From: Leucobacter sp. wl10
GTDB taxonomy: Bacteria > Actinomycetota > Actinomycetes > Actinomycetales > Microbacteriaceae
Length of the DNA: 64,000 bases
Assembly (NCBI RefSeq): GCF_003569785.1
Contig: NZ_KZ983989.1
Coordinates: forward strand, 124,001-188,000
Direction of reading: 5' to 3'
Both the position numbers and the translations under genes were made by a program. Below are positions 61,067 to 64,000 of this stretch, one piece after another (position 1 is the first letter of the stretch; each line of letters starts with the position of its first letter). The notes under the pieces were generated by a model, which did not search any database, was not told the DNA's origin, and saw only the letters and a program-made list of their open reading frames with translations.

Positions 61067-61648
61067 CTACCGGATATCTTCGCTCGGATCCTCGCCGCGG
61101 GAGAGCGAGTCCCACTCGGAGATGCGATCCGGTTCGGCGCCGTCCCCTCCCGGAGCCCGCCGGTCGGAGTCGTACTTCCGACCGGCCGAGCGCCATCGCC
61201 CGCTGAAGAGCAGCACGATCGCGCCCAGCAGGATCGCGGCGACGCCTGCGGCGACGCTGACCCAGGCCCACGCCGAGACGCTGCTCCAGGCCACCGAAGC
61301 TCCGGCGGCTTCGCCCGCGATGCCCGTCAGCTCCGTGATCCTGCTGCTCACCGCGGCGACCGGAGCTGCGATCACACCGCTCGTCAGCGCGACGAGGCCC
61401 GCACCCAGCAGGGCGACCAGCAGGCCCAGCACCCGCCGGAACACCGGCCCCGCGATCGTGAGCGCCAGCGCGGCCGCGAACATCGCGATCGAGATCGGCG
61501 AGAGCGCGGCGTTGGCCTCGTGGCCGGTCACGGTCTCGACCTTCTCGGTGCCCGCGAGCGTGAAGGAGATCCAGGTCTGCGACCCGGCGAGCAGCGCCGC
61601 CGCACCCGAGAGCGCGATGCCGAAGAGTGTCATGGACTTAGCCTGCAT
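61067..61648 (-). CDS. Trp-biosynthesis-associated membrane protein (TIGR02234 type)
   Basis: A 193-residue protein with four hydrophobic helices and a charged tail, typical of the membrane protein found between trpE and trpC in actinobacteria. Its ATG overlaps the end of trpE by 11 bases. Marks are the N-terminal G-S-Q-T-W-I-S-F and the late S-G-R-W. The role is unknown; possibly tryptophan transport or enzyme tethering. Confidence 0.85.
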   Translation of the reverse strand: MQAKSMTLFGIALSGAAALLAGSQTWISFTLAGTEKVETVTGHEANAALSPISIAMFAAALALTIAGPVFRRVLGLLVALLGAGLVALTSGVIAAPVAAVSSRITELTGIAGEAAGASVAWSSVSAWAWVSVAAGVAAILLGAIVLLFSGRWRSAGRKYDSDRRAPGGDGAEPDRISEWDSLSRGEDPSEDIR

Positions 61649-63260
61649 CGTCAGCTCCCATCCCGGCCGCCACGGGCGTCCGCGACCCTCCGAGTTCGTG
61701 CAGCGTGTTCGCGATCGCGACCGCTCGCAGGGGCGCCGCGGCTTTGCTGCGGCACTCGGCGTCCTCAGCCTCCGGCACCGAGTCGGCCACGATGCCGGCG
61801 CCCGCCTGCACCATCGCGATCCCGTTCTTGATCGTGGCGGTGCGGATCGCGATCGCGAGGTCCGCTGCTCCGCCGAGGCCGAAGTACCCCACGACCCCGC
61901 CGTAGACGCCTCGCTGCACCGGCTCGAGCTCGTCGATGATCTCGAGCGCGCGCGGCTTGGGAGCGCCCGACAGCGTTCCCGCCGGGAACGTGGCGCGGAA
62001 CACGTCCACCGGGTTATGCCCGTCGCGGATGCGCCCCTCCACGGCGGAGGAGATGTGCATGATGTGACTGAAGCGCTCGATGCGCATGAACTCGGTCACC
62101 TCGACCGACGCCGGTTCGCAGACCCGCAGCAGGTCGTTGCGGGCGAGGTCCACGAGCATGAGGTGCTCGGCGCGCTCCTTCTCGTCGGCGAGCAGCTCGC
62201 GCTCGTGCTGCTGATCCTCGTCGATGGTGGCTCCGCGGGGCCGCGACCCGGCGATCGGGTGCGTCATCACGTGGCCGCTCTCCTGCACCGTGACGAGCGC
62301 CTCGGGGCTCGACCCCACCACCGCGAAACGATCGCCGTCGTCGTCCTCGAGCTGCAGCAGGTAGAGGTACGGGCTCGGATTCAGGTGGCGCAGCACGCGG
62401 TAGACGTCGAGCGGGTCGGCGGTGCACGCCTGGTCGAAGCGCTGCGAGGGCACCACCTGAAAGATGTCGCCGTCGACGATGTAGCGCTTGGCGCGCTCCA
62501 CGGAGGCCACGAACCCGGGGGTGCTCGTGAGCCGGGCGGGATCCGGCAGCGCAGCCCGATCGAGAGCGCCGAGCGGCGAGGGGGCCGGGGCGGCCAGAGC
62601 CGCCTGCAGCGCGTCGAGGCGCGCCTGCGCGGCGTCCCACTGAGCATCGGCCCACTCGGCGTCGGGTTCGGCGTCCGCCCGGGCGCCCCCCAGCACCGCA
62701 TCGTTGAGCACGTTCGCGAGCAGCACCACGCTGCCCTCCCGGTGGTCGATCACCACGAGCTCGGAGACGAAGCTCAGGCCCTGGGCGGGCAGGCCGGGCC
62801 CCTCGACGGGACCGTTCTCGAGACGCTCGAACTGGCGAACGGTGTCCCAGCCGAGGTAGCCGACGAAGCCGCTCGCGAGCGGGGGCAACCCCTCCACCTG
62901 CGGTGCGCGCCAGCGCTCGTAGACGGCGCGCAGGGCGGCGACGGGCGCGAGCCCGCCGACGCCGCCGGGCAGGATCCGCTCCTCCGTCACGCCGGCTCCC
63001 GCGGCACCTGGCCGCCAGTGCGCGCGACCGTCCCGCTCACCCAGAACGCCGAAGCTGCCGGCGCCGACGAAGCTGAAACGCGTCCACACCCCGCCCTGTT
63101 CCGCGGACTCGAGCAGGAAAGTGCCCGGGCGTGAGGCGGCGACCTTGCGGTAGATGCCGACGGGCGTGTCGGCGTCGGCGAAGATCTCGCGACAGACGGG
63201 GATCACGGCGTGGGAGGCGCGCGCGGCGTCGAAGGCGGCGCGCGAGGTCGTCAGTGTCAC
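61638..63260 (-). CDS. trpE: Anthranilate synthase component I
   Basis: A 540-residue chorismate-using enzyme. The feedback site L-L-E-S-A is near residue 50, and the catalytic half has G-D-I-F-Q-V-V-P-S-Q-R-F, P-I-A-G-S-R-P-R-G, D-L-A-R-N-D-L-L-R-V and F-P-A-G-T-L-S-G-A-P-K. It needs a TrpG subunit encoded elsewhere. GTG start. First trp gene, nine bases after hisI; no obvious leader peptide lies between, so attenuation here is unlikely. Confidence 0.96.
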   Translation of the reverse strand: MTLTTSRAAFDAARASHAVIPVCREIFADADTPVGIYRKVAASRPGTFLLESAEQGGVWTRFSFVGAGSFGVLGERDGRAHWRPGAAGAGVTEERILPGGVGGLAPVAALRAVYERWRAPQVEGLPPLASGFVGYLGWDTVRQFERLENGPVEGPGLPAQGLSFVSELVVIDHREGSVVLLANVLNDAVLGGARADAEPDAEWADAQWDAAQARLDALQAALAAPAPSPLGALDRAALPDPARLTSTPGFVASVERAKRYIVDGDIFQVVPSQRFDQACTADPLDVYRVLRHLNPSPYLYLLQLEDDDGDRFAVVGSSPEALVTVQESGHVMTHPIAGSRPRGATIDEDQQHERELLADEKERAEHLMLVDLARNDLLRVCEPASVEVTEFMRIERFSHIMHISSAVEGRIRDGHNPVDVFRATFPAGTLSGAPKPRALEIIDELEPVQRGVYGGVVGYFGLGGAADLAIAIRTATIKNGIAMVQAGAGIVADSVPEAEDAECRSKAAAPLRAVAIANTLHELGGSRTPVAAGMGADDAG

Positions 63261-63269
63261 CGTTGCAGC

Positions 63270-63662
63270 CTATCGCGCCCGGCTGGGCGTGCCAGGGTCC
63301 TCCGGCGCCTCGGGATCACCGACGATGGCGGGGATCTCCCGGCCGGTGAAGCAGGTGCGCGCGCCCGTGTGGCAGGCGGCCCCGAGCTGAACGACGCGCA
63401 CGAGCAGCGTGTCCTCGTCGCAGTCCAGCGCGACCGAGCGCACGTACTGCCGGTGGCCCGACGTGTCGCCCTTGCGCCAGTACTCCCGCCGGGAGCGCGA
63501 CCAGAAGGTGACCCGGCCGGACGTGAGCGTGCGCCGGATCGCCTCGCGGTCCATCCACGCGAGCATGAGCACATCGCCCGACTCGTCGTCCTGGATCACG
63601 GCGGGCAGAAGCCCCTCCGCGTCGAACCGGAGGTCCGCCGGCACGGGATCCACGTTCATCAT
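63270..63662 (-). CDS. hisI: Phosphoribosyl-AMP cyclohydrolase
   Basis: A 130-residue zinc enzyme of histidine synthesis, cyclohydrolase domain only. [33 protein letters not shown] and the Cys pair in [10 protein letters not shown] are present. The ATG overlaps the hisF stop (ATGA). Confidence 0.96.
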   Translation of the reverse strand: MMNVDPVPADLRFDAEGLLPAVIQDDESGDVLMLAWMDREAIRRTLTSGRVTFWSRSRREYWRKGDTSGHRQYVRSVALDCDEDTLLVRVVQLGAACHTGARTCFTGREIPAIVGDPEAPEDPGTPSRAR

Positions 63663-64000
63663 GCGCTCTCCTCCGTGAGTCGAACGGTGTGCCCGGCCGC
63701 GGCGAGCGCGCGCTTCACCTGGCCCACCGTGAAGGTGCCGTCGTGGAACACCGAGGCCGCGAGCACCGCGTCCGCGCCGGCCTCGACGGCCGGTGCGAAG
63801 TGCTCGAGCCGCCCCGCTCCGCCCGACGCGATGACGGGCACCTGCGCGAGCCGGCGCACGGCCCGGGTGAGCTCGAGGTCGAAGCCCGCGAGCGTGCCAT
63901 CGGCGTCCATCGAGTTGACGAGCAGCTCCCCCGCGCCCCGGTCGACGGCTTCGCGGCACCACGCGAGCGCGTCCAGATCGGTCTCCTGCTTGCCGCCGTG
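63659..64000 (-). CDS. hisF: Imidazole glycerol phosphate synthase subunit HisF (partial)
   Basis: The C-terminal 113 residues of the cyclase; the gene runs off the right edge. [12 protein letters not shown] carries the catalytic Asp, and I-A-S-G-G-A-G and A-A-S-V-F-H bind phosphate. It precedes hisI, with overlapping ends. Confidence 0.95.
   Translation of the reverse strand, partial: HGGKQETDLDALAWCREAVDRGAGELLVNSMDADGTLAGFDLELTRAVRRLAQVPVIASGGAGRLEHFAPAVEAGADAVLAASVFHDGTFTVGQVKRALAAAGHTVRLTEESA

Noticed and set aside
63261-63269. Tryptophan leader peptide and attenuator before trpE
   Set aside because: Only nine bases separate hisI and trpE, too few for a leader.
1-64000. CRISPR array or prophage
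   Set aside because: No regularly spaced repeats, cas genes or phage structural genes were seen on either strand.

Overview
The window comes from a high-GC actinobacterium, most likely a member of the Microbacteriaceae (Leucobacter-like; the genus is an inference). Supporting signs are the GC-rich codon use, many GTG starts with GTGA stop/start overlaps, leaderless TAGGAT-type promoters, and actinobacterial gene orders: rplS-lepB-rnhB, rne-rplU-rpmA-obg-proB-proA-nadD-rsfS, and hisF-hisI-trpE-trpC-trpB-trpA-lgt-pyk. Nearly all of it reads as ordinary chromosome, apart from one accessory patch at about 31.4-36.3 kb.

Layout. 0-4.8 kb: the tail of an ABC substrate-binding protein, a fused FbpB-type permease, a calcineurin-like phosphoesterase, and a divergent DUF5134 / PepSY-TM membrane pair around a small palindrome. 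4.8-10.5 kb: a MurD-type ligase overlapping a MurL-type epimerase, which is the L-glutamate route into peptidoglycan, then a 1003-residue kinase / M23-like / class III aminotransferase fusion. 10.6-13.9 kb: rplS, lepB, rnhB, rph and rdgB on the minus strand. 14-19.8 kb: a Tat-exported protein, a CtaG-type oxidase assembly protein, tRNA-Leu(GAG), an SF2 helicase, an SGNH hydrolase and a GerW/YtfJ-type protein. 19.8-26.6 kb: a fructose PTS cluster (regulator, fruK, fruA, ptsH, ptsI) ending in gluQRS. 26.8-30.3 kb: a two-component system reduced to a receiver fragment plus kinase core, a GlcD-type FAD oxidase, and pdxY behind a perfect operator-like palindrome. 30.4-31.2 kb: a paired fluoride channel.

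Accessory patch. After tRNA-Ala(GGC) lies a complete IS256-family element without target duplication, butted against the 3' remnant of a second IS256-family element. Next come the last 40 or so codons of an ADP-ribosyltransferase (ART) toxin, coupled by GTGA to a gene whose second half looks like the same ART fold with all three catalytic motifs missing. A PoNi-type immunity gene, an unknown gene remnant and an IS3 remnant follow. This looks like the debris of a polymorphic toxin / immunity locus and is the most unusual part of the window.

36.4-64 kb is housekeeping: an NTF2-like protein, a PIG-L deacetylase, rsfS, an acidic tail-anchored protein, nadD, proA, proB, obg, rpmA, rplU, rne, VKOR, coaE, DUF4126, rpsA, polA, a thioesterase, an ANTAR regulator, tRNA-Leu(CAA), a 56-codon small gene, pyk, lgt, the trp genes, and hisI / hisF running off the right edge. 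No rRNA genes, CRISPR arrays or replication origin were seen.
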